Shown here: one piece after another, positions 1 to 8,488 of the stretch | Layout: each line of letters opens with the position of its first letter | Numbering within the stretch: the first letter of the stretch is position 1 | Assembly: GCA_003220935.1 (NCBI GenBank) | Contig: QHTT01000087.1 | Coordinates: forward strand, 76,869-112,526 | Source: Gemmatimonadota bacterium | Lineage (GTDB): Bacteria; Gemmatimonadota; Gemmatimonadetes; Gemmatimonadales; GWC2-71-9 | Reading direction: 5' to 3' | Length of the DNA: 35,658 nucleotides | Notes under the pieces: generated by a model | What the model was told of the DNA's origin: nothing | Seen by the model: only the letters and a program-made list of their open reading frames with translations | Database searches by the model: none | Translations under genes and position numbers: made by a program

Positions 1-604
1 CTGCGGCGAACGCCTCGCGGCTGCGCGCGGTGTGCACCAAAAGGATCTGGTCGCCGGCCGAATCGAAGCCGACGCGGTGCGTGCCCGGAATCTGTCCGGC
101 CCGGGTGCTCGCCACGGGCACGTCGCCGCGCGCGAGCCCCCGGAGCAGGATGTCCTTCAGCACCAGCGCTGTGCCGGACGGGGCGTCGCGCTTGCGGGCG
201 TGATGCGCTTCCTCGATGAACGCGTCGTAGGCGTCGAGGCCCCGGAACAGCTCAGCAGCCCGCGCCACGATGCGATAGAAGACGTGGACCCCGACCGAGA
301 AGTTTGCCGCGTGGACGAGCGCACCGCCCCGATCTTCAACCAGCCGACGCGCCGCGGCCTCCTGCCCATGCCACCCGGTGGTGCCCTCGACGAGTGGCAC
401 CCCGGCCCCCGCGCAGACTTCCACGTGAGCGAGCACGGCGCCCGGCACCGAGAAATCGATGGCGGCATCATGACCCGGGAGCAGTCGTGCGGCGTCGGCC
501 GCGTTCCGCGAAGTGAAGACGGCGCCGATCTGATGGCCCGCCCCGCGGGCGTGCGCCTCGGCCACGCGAGCCATCTGACCGAATCCGAACAGCGCGAGCT
601 TCAT
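1..604 (-). CDS. dapB: 4-hydroxy-tetrahydrodipicolinate reductase, 3' end cut by window edge
   Basis: This enzyme reduces the dehydrated 4-hydroxy-tetrahydrodipicolinate with NAD(P)H in the diaminopimelate/lysine pathway. About 201 codons are visible. The N-terminus reads MKLALFGFGQMARVAEAH, a dinucleotide-binding Rossmann start (GFGQMA). Further on is the family signature EEAHHARKRDAPSGTAL, which holds the catalytic His and Lys and the Lys/Asp-x-PSGT substrate loop. The start ATG overlaps the stop of the upstream dapE-like gene by four bases (ATGA), so it is the last visible gene of a lysC-dapE-dapB operon and is probably translationally coupled. The C-terminal end lies outside the window. 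Identity rests on the signature motif plus the context and is secure. Confidence 0.93.
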   Translation of the reverse strand, partial: MKLALFGFGQMARVAEAHARGAGHQIGAVFTSRNAADAARLLPGHDAAIDFSVPGAVLAHVEVCAGAGVPLVEGTTGWHGQEAAARRLVEDRGGALVHAANFSVGVHVFYRIVARAAELFRGLDAYDAFIEEAHHARKRDAPSGTALVLKDILLRGLARGDVPVASTRAGQIPGTHRVGFDSAGDQILLVHTARSREAFAA

Positions 605-1620
605 GCGGCGGCGCGCCCCTGCAGCAGCGCCCGGACCAGGCGCACATAGGCATCGGTGCCGGCCGTGAGCTCCGCGAGCGCAATTCGCTCGTGAGCGGTA
701 TGGGCGTCGAGGATCGAGCCCGGCCCGATGAGGAGTGGCGTGCCCCAGTTCGTGAGATGGGGGATGTCGGTCGTGAACCGGACGACGCAAGTCTCGAATC
801 CCGGCACCGTCGTGAGGTGCAAGGGGTTCACGGCGGTGAGGTACTCGATCCGCGCTCGCCCCCCCACGACCTGGCCGAGCAACCGTTTCACGGGCTCGGC
901 GTCCGTCACGAGTCGGATCTGCAGGTCCGCGCGCGCCTCCCCCGCCACGACATTGGGTCGCGACCCGCCCGCGATGACCCCGATGTTCACGGTGGTGTCG
1001 CCGAAGAACGGGTCCGTCGGCCACGCACTGCGACGCACGTCCGCGAGCATGTCGAGCAGCAGATCGATCGCCGATCGCCCCTGCTCGGGATATGCCGAGT
1101 GGGCGGTGATGCCCTCGGTCCGCAGCGTGAGCCGCAGCGAGCCCTTGCAGCCGGCGGCGAGCTTGTTCTCGGTGGGCTCGCCGTCGATCAACCACTGGCA
1201 CTCGCCGGCGCGCGGATGCGCGTTCGCGGCGCGCGCGCCGGCGCTCCCCATCTCCTCGTCCACGACGAACAGCAGGCCGATCTCGCTCACGCCGACGGCG
1301 CGCAGCCGCTCCGCCGCCGCGATCTGGGCCGCGATGATGCCCTTCGCATCGCACGCGCCCCGCCCCTGCAGGAAACCGGCCTCCTCCCGCGCCGGCAGAT
1401 GGGGCGGCACAGTGTCGAGGTGGGTGGACAACACCACGCGGGGCGAGCGGTCGGTCGTGGCCAGGACGTTCGGCCGGCCCGGCGCGGCCTCGAACACCTC
1501 CACTTGGTAGCCGAGGTCCGCGAGGTGCCCCGCCACGAAGCGCGCGGCCTCAGCCTCCTCACCCGACACCGACGGGATGTCCACGAGCCGATGCGCCAGC
1601 GCGACCGGGTCTCTCAGCAC
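601..1620 (-). CDS. dapE: M20-family metallopeptidase/deacylase, probable succinyl-diaminopimelate desuccinylase
   Basis: This is a 339-residue zinc-dependent M20 amidohydrolase. Visible metal-ligand motifs are STHLDTVPP (His and Asp), GRGACDAKG (bridging Asp), VVDEEMGSAG (catalytic Glu and ligand Glu) and the C-terminal DAHTAHERI (His). The central part carries the lid/dimerisation domain (TAHSAYPEQGRSAI). The GTG start overlaps the lysC stop by seven bases and the gene ends in a 4-base overlap with dapB, placing it between two lysine-pathway genes. By context it should remove the N-succinyl (or acetyl) group from an LL-DAP intermediate. The C-terminal GPGSxLDAHTxxE pattern also resembles ArgE/LysK-type deacylases, so the family is certain and the exact substrate is inferred. 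Confidence 0.8.
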   Translation of the reverse strand: MLRDPVALAHRLVDIPSVSGEEAEAARFVAGHLADLGYQVEVFEAAPGRPNVLATTDRSPRVVLSTHLDTVPPHLPAREEAGFLQGRGACDAKGIIAAQIAAAERLRAVGVSEIGLLFVVDEEMGSAGARAANAHPRAGECQWLIDGEPTENKLAAGCKGSLRLTLRTEGITAHSAYPEQGRSAIDLLLDMLADVRRSAWPTDPFFGDTTVNIGVIAGGSRPNVVAGEARADLQIRLVTDAEPVKRLLGQVVGGRARIEYLTAVNPLHLTTVPGFETCVVRFTTDIPHLTNWGTPLLIGPGSILDAHTAHERIALAELTAGTDAYVRLVRALLQGRAAA

Positions 1621-3056
1621 GCCGCCCCCCCGGTCGCGACGTCGGCGGCGACGGGCACCGGCTCGCGCTCGAAGAACGCCGCGTGCAGCTGCTGCACGGC
1701 CTCGCGCACCCGGTCCTCCTCGATCACGAACGTCAAGTTGACGCGAGACGCGCCCTGGGAGATCAGTGACACGTTGATGTCCTGGATGGTGCTAAAGATG
1801 CGCGCGGCGACGCCGGGTGTCGTCCGGAGCCCCTCGCCGACCACACACACGATCGCCCGGTCCGGCTCGACGCTCACATCACCCAGGGACTTGAGCTCGC
1901 TCACGATCGCGGGCAGCGCCCGGGCATGCTCCAGGGTGAGCGAGACGCTGACTTCCGACGTCGTCACCACGTCCACCTCGGTGCGATGCCGATCGAACAC
2001 CTCGAACAGCGCCCGCAGGAACCCGTACGCGCCGAGCATCCGGCTGGACACGACTTGCAGGACGGTGACGCCGGTTTTGTGCGCGATGGCCTTGACCGCG
2101 CCGGGCCGGACGTCGGGCTCGGCGTCGACCAGGGTGCCGGGATCCTGTGGTGCCCGCGAGTTGCAGATGCGGACCGGGATGCCCCGGTCGGTTGCCGGCT
2201 GAATCGACTTGGGATGAAGCACCCTGGCGCCGAAGTAGGCGAGCTCGGCCGCTTCCGCGTAGGAGAGACGGGGGATGGGGCGCGCAGCCGGCACGACGCG
2301 CGGATCGGCAGTGAGGACTCCACTCACGTCCGTCCAGATCTGGATTTCGCGGGCGTCGAGGGCTGCGCCCACCAGCGCGGCGCTGTAGTCGGATCCACCG
2401 CGTCCGAGCGTGGTGGTCCGCCCGGCTTGCGTCGCAGCGATGTAGCCGCCCAGGACGGGGACCAGGGAGGCGTCGAGCAGCGGCACGAGCTCAGCGCGGG
2501 TCCGGCGCTCGGTGTCAGCAGGCATCGGGTTGGCCCGGCCATAAGTCGTGTCGGTGACGATGCAGCGGCGGGCATCGACGGCGTAGGTCGGGAGCCCCGC
2601 CGCCGCGAGCACTGCCGCGAGCAGCGAGGCGGAGAGTCGCTCGCCGAAGGACGCGACCTCGTCCTGGAGTGCCGCCGCCTCCTCCGACCGGCTGCCCAGT
2701 CGCCCGAACAAACCGGTGAGGTGGCTCCGGGCGCGGGCGAGCTCCTCATGGAAGCCCGCCGCCGTGTCCGGGCGGAGCAGCGCCTGCGCGAGCTCGGTGT
2801 GCCGATCGAGCTGGTCGTCCAGGCGCCGCGACGCGCCGGCGACGTCGCCGTCGGCCGCGGCCCGGGCGCACGCGAACAGCGCGTCCGTCATCCGCGCGAG
2901 TGCGGAGACCACGACCACTGGCCGCGGTCCGCCGTGCTCGCGCACGATGCCCGCGACGCGCGCACACGCCGCTGCGTCTGCGACCGATGTACCGCCGAAT
3001 TTGAGTACCGTGCAATCACTCAAGGCGTAGACCTCAAGCAAGCTGTCTGCGCGCAC
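1614..3056 (-). CDS. lysC: aspartokinase, monofunctional, lysine branch
   Basis: This kinase phosphorylates aspartate, the first step toward lysine, threonine and methionine. The N-terminus has the kinase signature TVLKFGGTSVADAAA, then GRGGSDYSAALVGAAL and the substrate-binding region EAAELAYFGARVLHPKSI. The C-terminal third holds two ACT-type regulatory modules (KTGVTVLQV... and GEGLRTTPGVAARIFSTI), as expected for feedback control by lysine. It has about 480 residues with the GTG at 3056, which has a GAGG six bases upstream. A shorter form starting at TTG 3023 would begin SDCTVLKFGG and also has a GAGG upstream, so the start is uncertain. It heads lysC-dapE-dapB. It is a second aspartokinase, separate from the one fused to homoserine dehydrogenase, which suggests independent feedback of the two branches. 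Confidence 0.93.
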   Translation of the reverse strand: MRADSLLEVYALSDCTVLKFGGTSVADAAACARVAGIVREHGGPRPVVVVSALARMTDALFACARAAADGDVAGASRRLDDQLDRHTELAQALLRPDTAAGFHEELARARSHLTGLFGRLGSRSEEAAALQDEVASFGERLSASLLAAVLAAAGLPTYAVDARRCIVTDTTYGRANPMPADTERRTRAELVPLLDASLVPVLGGYIAATQAGRTTTLGRGGSDYSAALVGAALDAREIQIWTDVSGVLTADPRVVPAARPIPRLSYAEAAELAYFGARVLHPKSIQPATDRGIPVRICNSRAPQDPGTLVDAEPDVRPGAVKAIAHKTGVTVLQVVSSRMLGAYGFLRALFEVFDRHRTEVDVVTTSEVSVSLTLEHARALPAIVSELKSLGDVSVEPDRAIVCVVGEGLRTTPGVAARIFSTIQDINVSLISQGASRVNLTFVIEEDRVREAVQQLHAAFFEREPVPVAADVATGGAAC

Positions 3057-3262
3057 CCCACACCTCGGTGCGCGTGTGCTTCAGGATTTCAATTATTGGA
3101 AGCGAGTCGGACGGTGCGACTACGGTCGCGGGAATGACGCCCGCTTTCGGCGGGTCGGGAGATCCTGACCGCCGCTGGGGCCGAGGTGAGCAACGGTGGA
3201 ACGCAGGTCCATGTCGTGAGGGCTCAAGTGCACGCGAAAGCTTGTGGCGTACCGGCACGGTG
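3057..3262. other. intergenic gap between thrC and lysC with a GC-rich hairpin
   Basis: This 206-base gap on the thr/lys side contains a short hairpin (CCCGC, loop TTTCG, GCGGG) at 3140-3154 and no T-tract on either strand, so it is not a good intrinsic terminator. The flank GCGGGAATGACG (3128-3139) resembles the arm of a common dispersed bacterial repeat. On the minus strand, an A/T-rich patch (3089-3098, read as TTCCAATAATTGAAAT) is a plausible lysC promoter area. No coding potential is convincing. Confidence 0.4.
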
Positions 3263-4555
3263 TCAAGCGTCCTCCCTGGTGCGCGCCCGGAGCTCCCGCT
3301 CGACGTCGCTGAGCGTCGCCCCGATCTCGACCGGCGGATTGGCACCGGGCGGCCGGGGATCCGCCGCCTGGTGGTAGCGCGTCACGCTGTCGGGATCCTT
3401 GAGCAGGTGTCCCGTGAGCACCGCGACGACGACCTGGCCCGGGCGGATAATGCCGCTTTGCAGCAGCTGTCGGACGCCGGCGACGCTCGCCGCGCTGGCC
3501 GGCTCGCACCCGACCCCAGCGGCGTCGACCACTGCCTTGGCCTCGAAGATCGCTTCGTCGCTCACGGCCGTGACCACGCCGTTGGTCTCGCGGATCGCTC
3601 GCACCGCCCGCTCGTACGACGCCGGATTGCCGATGTTGATCGCCGTAGCGGCGGTGTGCGGGTCGACCCGGTGGCGCCGCGCGAACCCCTCCCGGAAGCT
3701 CGCAGCGAACGGGGCTGCGCCCGCGGCCTGGACGGCGGCGAGCCGTGGCACGCCCGTGATGAGACCCCAGTCGCGGGCCTCACCCAGCGCCTTGCCGAAG
3801 GCGGCCGTGTTGCCGAGGTTGCCGGCCGGCAACACGATCCACTCCGGCGGGCTCCAGTCGAGCTGCTGCAGCAGCTCGAGCACGATCGTCTTCTGTCCCT
3901 CGATCCGGAAGGGATTGATGGAGTTGACCAGGTAGAGACCAAGCTTCGCGCGGGCTTGCTCGGCGAGCTCGAGACAGTCATCGAAGTTGCCGCGCACGAG
4001 CAGGGTCCGTGCACCGTAGGCGAGCGTCTGGGTCAGCTTGCCGAGCGCGACCTGCCCTCGCGGGACCATGACCAGGGCGGGGAGCCCGGCGAGACTGGCG
4101 TACGCCGCGAGCGCCGCACCGGTGTTGCCGGTCGAGGCGCACGCGAGGGCCGGCGCGCCGACGCGGCGCGCCTGCGTGACCGCCACAGTCATGCCGCGGT
4201 CTTTGAACGACCCGGTGGGGTTATGGCCCTCGTGCTTGAGGAGGAGCTGGGAGAGCCCTGTCCAGCGGGCGACGGCGGGGCCATCGAGCAGCGGGGTGTT
4301 GCCTTCGGGGTAGCTCACGATACCGTCCGCCGCCGTCGGCAGGACCGCTTCGCGGAACCGCCACACCCCCGACGCGAGCGCGCCGCGATTCACGCCACGG
4401 CGCTCGTCGAACCGGGCCCTCAGCGCGGCGCCGCTCAGACTGGGGCGGGCGTGGTGGATCTCCAAGAGGCCCTGGCACGCGGGGCAGCGCAGCTGCGGGT
4501 CGGTCTCGGAGAGCTCGTGGCCGCAGCTCGCGCAGCGCTGCCGCGAACCGCTCAT
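3263..4555 (-). CDS. thrC: threonine synthase
   Basis: This PLP enzyme converts O-phosphohomoserine to threonine. It has 430 residues. The N-terminus carries a small zinc-ribbon-like segment (CASCGH... then CPACQG), typical of the longer threonine synthases. The PLP lysine lies in HNPTGSFKDRGM, followed by the phosphate-binding ASTGNTGAALAAY and the C-terminal GCEPASAASVAG. The start ATG (4555) overlaps the thrA stop in an ATGA, so the gene is coupled to thrA and the two form a threonine operon. The homoserine kinase expected between these steps (thrB) is not in the window and must be elsewhere. Identification is secure. Confidence 0.95.
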   Translation of the reverse strand: MSGSRQRCASCGHELSETDPQLRCPACQGLLEIHHARPSLSGAALRARFDERRGVNRGALASGVWRFREAVLPTAADGIVSYPEGNTPLLDGPAVARWTGLSQLLLKHEGHNPTGSFKDRGMTVAVTQARRVGAPALACASTGNTGAALAAYASLAGLPALVMVPRGQVALGKLTQTLAYGARTLLVRGNFDDCLELAEQARAKLGLYLVNSINPFRIEGQKTIVLELLQQLDWSPPEWIVLPAGNLGNTAAFGKALGEARDWGLITGVPRLAAVQAAGAAPFAASFREGFARRHRVDPHTAATAINIGNPASYERAVRAIRETNGVVTAVSDEAIFEAKAVVDAAGVGCEPASAASVAGVRQLLQSGIIRPGQVVVAVLTGHLLKDPDSVTRYHQAADPRPPGANPPVEIGATLSDVERELRARTREDA

Positions 4556-7068
4556 GCGCTGGCGAGCTTCAGCACATCGTTCAGGATTCCGCCGGCGGTC
4601 ACCGCGGGCCCCGCCCCCGGCCCCGTGATCACGAGCGGGTTTTTCCGGTACCGCATGGTCGTGAAGATAAACTGGTTGTCGGTCCCGTTGAGCGAGGCCA
4701 TCGGGCTCGACGCGTCCACCACGACGAGCCCGACGCGAATGCGCCGCCGAGTCACGATGGCGCGGTAGCGGACCACGCCGCCGCGCTGGCGCGCCAGCGC
4801 GACGCGCCGGGTCCACGGCGCGTCGTACTGCTCGAGCCGGGCGAGGAACTCCGCGAGCGGCAGGCGCTCGGCCCCCTTCGGGACGAGCGATTCCACTGCG
4901 ACGTCGCGCAGCTCCCCGGGGAAGCCCAGCAGGCGGCCGAGAATCAGCGCCTTGCGGGCGACGTCCATGCCGGACAGATCCTCCCGCGGATCCGGCTCCG
5001 GGTACCCCTTCGCGATGGCGCCGCGCAGCGCCTCCGAGAAGCGGCGGCCGCGTCCCAGCTCGCCGAACAGGTAGCCGAGCGTGCCGGACGGGCACCCCTC
5101 GATCCGCTGCACGCGATCGCCCGACTCCACCAGCTTCGCGAACGTGTCGATGATCGGCAGGCCGGCGCCGACGGTCGCCTCGCGCAGCAGCTGCCGGCCG
5201 TGCGCCTCCGCGGCGGCCTGCAGCTCGTCGTAGTGCTTTCTGCTCACCGTGATCGGGCGCTTGTTGGCGAGCACGACGTGCATGCCCGCCGCCAGCGCGG
5301 TCTTGAGCGTCTCGGTCGTGTCGGCCGCGGTGACGTCGACCAGGATCGGGTTCGAGAGCGCGTGGCTCGCCACGAACGTGACCGCTTCGGTCGCGGACGC
5401 GCGCTGGCCGCCGGCCACCTTGGCGAGCGGCGTGGCCTTCGCTTTGGCGGCAGCGAGCGCGGCGAGCCGCCGCGGCGGCAAGCCCCGCGGATCGAACACG
5501 AAGCCGCTGCGATCGACCAACCCGACGACCTGCAGTCGCAGCGCGTTCTGCTTCACCTTGGCGATGAGGGGAGCGAGCGTGCGCCCGATCTGACCGAAGC
5601 CCAACAGTACGACGTCGCTGCGCTCCGGATGCGCACCCATGCCGCCGCCGATCTTGCTGAGCTGGAAGGCGGCGTGCACCGCGCGCAGCGCGCGAGCGGC
5701 GTCTCCGCCGTCCACCACGAGCGAGAGGTTGAGCTCCGAGGAGCCCTGGGCGATCGCGATCACGTTGATCTTCGCTTCCGCCAGAGCCGAGAAGATGCGG
5801 GCGGCGATGCCGGGCGTCCCCGCCATGCCGAGCCCCACCACGACGAGCGTCGCGGCGCCGGCGCGCACTTCTACGCGATCGATCTCCTGCCGCGCGATCT
5901 CGCGCCGAAACGTCGCCGCCAGGCCCTTGCGCGCCCGCTCCGCGTGCTCCTCGGGGACGCTGAAGCAGATGGACTGCTCGGACGACGCCTGGCTGATGAG
6001 CGAGATCGAGATCCCTTCGTGGTGCACCGCCGCGAAGGCGCGAGCCGCGATGCCGGGGACGCCGAGCATCCCGCTCCCGGTCACCGTCAGCAGCGCTTGC
6101 TTGGGGATCGCGGACACGGCTTTCACCGGATACGCACTCAAGGTGCGCCGCCGGGAGATCTCCGTCCCGAGCGACGCGGGCTCCGTGAACGGCCGGATCC
6201 GCACCGCGACGCTGCGGCGCAGCACCGGCCCCAGCGCCCGGGGGTGCAGCACCTTCGCACCGTAGAACGCGAGCTCGGCCGCTTCGCGGACATGGAGCTG
6301 CGGGATCACGCGCGCGTCGGGCACAGTGCGCGGGTCGGCGGTGAGCACCCCTGGGACGTCCTTCCAGAGCGAGACCTCGCGCGCGCCGAGCACTCGGGCG
6401 AGCAGCGTGGCCGTGAGGTCCGATCCGCCCCGACCGAGCGTCGCCACCTGTCCGTCCGGGGCGGCGCCGAGGAAGCCCGGGACGACCGGGACGACGCCGC
6501 GGGCGAGGAGCGGCCGGAGCACGTGGCGCGCACTGCGCTCCGTGCGCGCGAGATCGGGCGATGCGTTGCCGAAGGTGCCGTCGGTCTGGATCACGGCCGC
6601 GGCGTCCACGTACGTCGCGGGGCACCCGGCGCAGTCGAGCGCCGCCGCGACGATGCGGGCCGACAGCTGCTCGCCGCGCGCGACCAGGTAATCGGTAGTG
6701 CGGGGCGTCAGCTCGCGCAGGATGCGCAGGCCCGCGGCGAGGGGCTCGACCTCCGCGAACGCGTGCTCGATCGTCTGGACGAGCTCGTCCGTGCGCGGAC
6801 CGGGACCGAGCAGGGCACGGACGGCCCCGAGATGCTGGGCGCAGAGCGCCTCTACCGTCGCGCGGGCGCCGTCCGGGCCGCGCTGGATCGCCGCGGCGGC
6901 GAGATCGAGCAGCGCGTCCGTGACGCCCGCCATTGCCGATACCACGACGACCATGGGCGCGGGCCGGCGTGCCCGGATGATGGCCACCGCCTGCGCGATG
7001 GCGGCACCGTTCGCGAGCGAGGCACCGCCGAACTTGTGGATCTCGATGGGGCGCGCGGTGCGCGGCAT
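4552..7068 (-). CDS. thrA: bifunctional aspartokinase / homoserine dehydrogenase
   Basis: This is a fusion enzyme of 838 residues catalysing the first and third steps from aspartate to homoserine. The kinase half starts EIHKFGGASLANGAA and includes LGRGGSDLTATLLA and REAAELAFYGAKVLHPRA. Two ACT modules follow (KQALLTVTGSGMLGVPG and TLVVVGLGMAGTPGIAARI). The C-terminal half is homoserine dehydrogenase, with the NAD(P) loop VVLLGFGQIGRTLAP, VDVTAAD, the NKRPITVSRKHYDEL segment and REATVGAGLPIIDTF. The length matches E. coli ThrA (about 820). It is the first gene of the thrA-thrC operon. A promoter and a hairpin lie in its 5' leader (see separate entries). Confidence 0.96.
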   Translation of the reverse strand: MPRTARPIEIHKFGGASLANGAAIAQAVAIIRARRPAPMVVVVSAMAGVTDALLDLAAAAIQRGPDGARATVEALCAQHLGAVRALLGPGPRTDELVQTIEHAFAEVEPLAAGLRILRELTPRTTDYLVARGEQLSARIVAAALDCAGCPATYVDAAAVIQTDGTFGNASPDLARTERSARHVLRPLLARGVVPVVPGFLGAAPDGQVATLGRGGSDLTATLLARVLGAREVSLWKDVPGVLTADPRTVPDARVIPQLHVREAAELAFYGAKVLHPRALGPVLRRSVAVRIRPFTEPASLGTEISRRRTLSAYPVKAVSAIPKQALLTVTGSGMLGVPGIAARAFAAVHHEGISISLISQASSEQSICFSVPEEHAERARKGLAATFRREIARQEIDRVEVRAGAATLVVVGLGMAGTPGIAARIFSALAEAKINVIAIAQGSSELNLSLVVDGGDAARALRAVHAAFQLSKIGGGMGAHPERSDVVLLGFGQIGRTLAPLIAKVKQNALRLQVVGLVDRSGFVFDPRGLPPRRLAALAAAKAKATPLAKVAGGQRASATEAVTFVASHALSNPILVDVTAADTTETLKTALAAGMHVVLANKRPITVSRKHYDELQAAAEAHGRQLLREATVGAGLPIIDTFAKLVESGDRVQRIEGCPSGTLGYLFGELGRGRRFSEALRGAIAKGYPEPDPREDLSGMDVARKALILGRLLGFPGELRDVAVESLVPKGAERLPLAEFLARLEQYDAPWTRRVALARQRGGVVRYRAIVTRRRIRVGLVVVDASSPMASLNGTDNQFIFTTMRYRKNPLVITGPGAGPAVTAGGILNDVLKLASA

Positions 7069-7110
7069 GGGCGGTCAGGAAACCTCTGCTTAGGGCCAGC
7101 GAAAACAGAA

Positions 7111-7136
7111 CGCCCGGGCAACGGTAGCCGCGGGCG
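7111..7136 (-). promoter_or_regulatory. GC-rich hairpin in the thrA leader, attenuator-like
   Basis: On the minus strand the segment reads CGCCCG-C-GGC, loop TACCGTT, GCC-CGGGCG. This makes nine base pairs with one bulged C, and it is followed by TTCTGTTTTC. It lies about 43 bases before the thrA ATG and just downstream of a promoter candidate, the arrangement of a leader terminator. The same hairpin is followed by GTCGCTTTTT on the plus strand, but nothing upstream on that strand needs terminating. No threonine/isoleucine-rich leader peptide is visible, so the sensing mechanism, if any, is unknown. Confidence 0.45.
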
Positions 7137-7153
7137 GTCGCTTTTTAGCACCT

Positions 7154-7181
7154 TATTTAACGTGGCGGCAATACGCGGCAA
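7154..7181 (-). promoter_or_regulatory. candidate sigma-70-type promoter of thrA
   Basis: Read on the minus strand, TTGCCG (7181-7176) and TAAATA (7159-7154) are separated by 16 bases. This would start transcription near 7147, just ahead of the leader hairpin. The A/T-rich -10 stands out from GC-rich surroundings. This is a pattern match only. Confidence 0.4.
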
Positions 7182-7201
7182 ATCACCACGCGGCGTCGAT
7201 T

Positions 7202-7213
7202 GTATGTTCATAC
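7202..7213. promoter_or_regulatory. short palindrome between thrA and asd
   Basis: GTATG-TT-CATAC is a perfect 5-bp inverted repeat with a 2-base spacer in the divergent thrA/asd control region. It overlaps A/T-rich -10-like sequence for asd (CATACT at 7209-7214). It could be an operator or part of a promoter. It is short enough to be chance. Confidence 0.25.
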
Positions 7214-7259
7214 TTACCCGGAGGCTCGGGGACCGTCAAGGCGCGAAAGGAAGGACGTG

Positions 7260-8315
7260 ATGAGCAAGATCCGCGTCGGTATTCTCGGCGCGACCGGCAC
7301 GGTGGGGCAGCGGTTCCTCGCGATGCTGGACCGGCACCCGCAGTTCGTCGTGACCGCCCTGGCGGCCTCGGACCGGTCCCAGGGCCGCCCCTACGGCGCG
7401 GCCTGCAGCTGGCGCCTCGCCGGAGACATGCCGTCCGCGGTGCGGTCGCTGGTGGTGCAGCCGACCCGGCCCCCGCTCGACTGCGACGTCGTCTTCTCGA
7501 GCCTCCCGGCCGACGTGGCGGGCGAGATCGAGACCGCGTTCGCGCGCGCGGGCTTCCCCGTGCTGAGCAACTCCTCCTCCCACCGGATGGACGATGCGGT
7601 GCCGCTGCTCATTCCCGAAGTGAACCCCGAGCATCTCGCCCTGCTCGACGCCTGCCGCGGAACGGGAAGGGGGTTCATCGTCGCGAACCCCAACTGCTCG
7701 ACGGTCATGCTGTGCCTCGCGCTGGCGCCGCTCGCGGCCCGCTTCGGCGTCGAGGCCGTGGTCGCGACCACGCTGCAGGCGCTGTCCGGGGCGGGCTATC
7801 CCGGTGTCGCGTCGCTCGACATCGCGGACAACGTGATCCCCTACATCGCGAGCGAAGAGGAGAAGATCGAGCGGGAGACCCGCAAGATCCTGGGCAGCCT
7901 GAACGGCGGCAGGGTCGAGCCGGCGGGCTTCGCCGTCAGCGCCCAGTGCCATCGGGTGAACGTCGTGGACGGGCACCTGGCGGCGGTGCGCGTGCAGCTG
8001 TCGCGGCCGGCCGAGCCTGCGGAGCTGCGCGAGGCGTTCGCCGGGTTCGCGGCACTGCCGCAGCAGCTGCGATTACACACCGCCCCCGCGCACCCCATTC
8101 TCGTACGGGACGAGCCCGACCGCCCACAGCCGCGCCTCGACCGCGACGCCGGCGGAGGAATGAGCGTCACCGTGGGGCGGATCGCGCCGGACCGCGTGCT
8201 GGGCCACCGCTTCGTCGTGTTGAGTCACAACACCATCCGCGGCGCCGCCGGCGCGGCGATCCTGAACGCCGAGCTGCTCGTGGCGCGGGGCTACCTGGCG
8301 GGTCCGGGGGCTTGA
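7260..8315 (+). CDS. asd: aspartate-semialdehyde dehydrogenase, archaeal/fungal type
   Basis: This enzyme reduces aspartyl phosphate to the semialdehyde, the branch-point substrate for thrA (homoserine) and the DAP pathway (dapB). The protein has 351 residues from the ATG at 7260, which is preceded by AAAGGAAGGA at 7246-7255. The NADP loop is GILGATGTVGQRFLAML. The catalytic cysteine lies in NPNCSTVMLC, and AQCHRVNVVDGHLAAV holds the substrate-binding Arg and His. The NPNCST form and overall length point to the archaeal/yeast Hom2-like subclass rather than the E. coli Asd type. It is divergently transcribed from thrA, so both may share control of the 190-base intergenic region. Confidence 0.93.
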   Translation: MSKIRVGILGATGTVGQRFLAMLDRHPQFVVTALAASDRSQGRPYGAACSWRLAGDMPSAVRSLVVQPTRPPLDCDVVFSSLPADVAGEIETAFARAGFPVLSNSSSHRMDDAVPLLIPEVNPEHLALLDACRGTGRGFIVANPNCSTVMLCLALAPLAARFGVEAVVATTLQALSGAGYPGVASLDIADNVIPYIASEEEKIERETRKILGSLNGGRVEPAGFAVSAQCHRVNVVDGHLAAVRVQLSRPAEPAELREAFAGFAALPQQLRLHTAPAHPILVRDEPDRPQPRLDRDAGGGMSVTVGRIAPDRVLGHRFVVLSHNTIRGAAGAAILNAELLVARGYLAGPGA

Positions 8316-8438
8316 GTCACGCCGGCGTCGTCGCGCACCGTCGCGGCGCCGCTTGCTCGAGCGGCTGCGGCCGAGCCGCCACACCCGAAAAACGCCGCAC
8401 AGCATGGTCACACATCACATTCCGTGTGGAGCGATCGG

Positions 8439-8454
8439 TGTGACTCGGGTCACG
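8439..8454 (+). promoter_or_regulatory. CRP/FNR-like palindrome
   Basis: TGTGA-N6-TCACG matches the CRP half-sites TGTGA/TCACA at nine of ten positions. Its centre is about 42 bases before the GTG of the downstream gene. If that transcript is leaderless, this is the classic position of a class II activator site. No -35 hexamer is seen, which is consistent with activator dependence. Confidence 0.4.
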
Positions 8455-8473
8455 ACCACGCCCCGCCGGCTGA

Positions 8474-8482
8474 TGTTACTAT
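8474..8482 (+). promoter_or_regulatory. extended -10 element, 6 bases before a GTG start
   Basis: TGT-TACTAT has the TGn extension plus a TAnnAT hexamer (8477-8482). The GTG start codon follows after six bases, so transcription should begin at or next to the start codon (leaderless mRNA). No Shine-Dalgarno sequence is present. Confidence 0.4.
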
Positions 8483-8488
8483 TGTGGC

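Larger units (their letters stand above)
8316..8488 (+). other. control region upstream of zinc-ribbon gene 1
   Basis: This 173-base gap contains a weak hairpin (GCGGCT/AGCCGC, 8361-8379) with no T-tract, an inverted CACAC...GTGTG (8410-8428), a CRP/FNR-like palindrome and a -10 element (separate entries). No reading frame in it is supported. Confidence 0.5.

Noticed and set aside
3263-6625. A 1120-codon minus-strand open frame suggesting a fusion to thrC
   Set aside because: The upstream part is an Arg/Ala/Gly-rich shadow of thrA; thrC starts at ATG 4555.
6852-7211. Leader peptide upstream of thrA
   Set aside because: The frame runs into thrA in another phase and has no Thr/Ile-rich stretch; the promoter candidate lies inside it.
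5200-7260. Long plus-strand open frame opposite thrA
   Set aside because: Arg/Asp/Gly-rich composition of antisense GC-rich DNA, no motifs, and it lies fully over a convincing gene.
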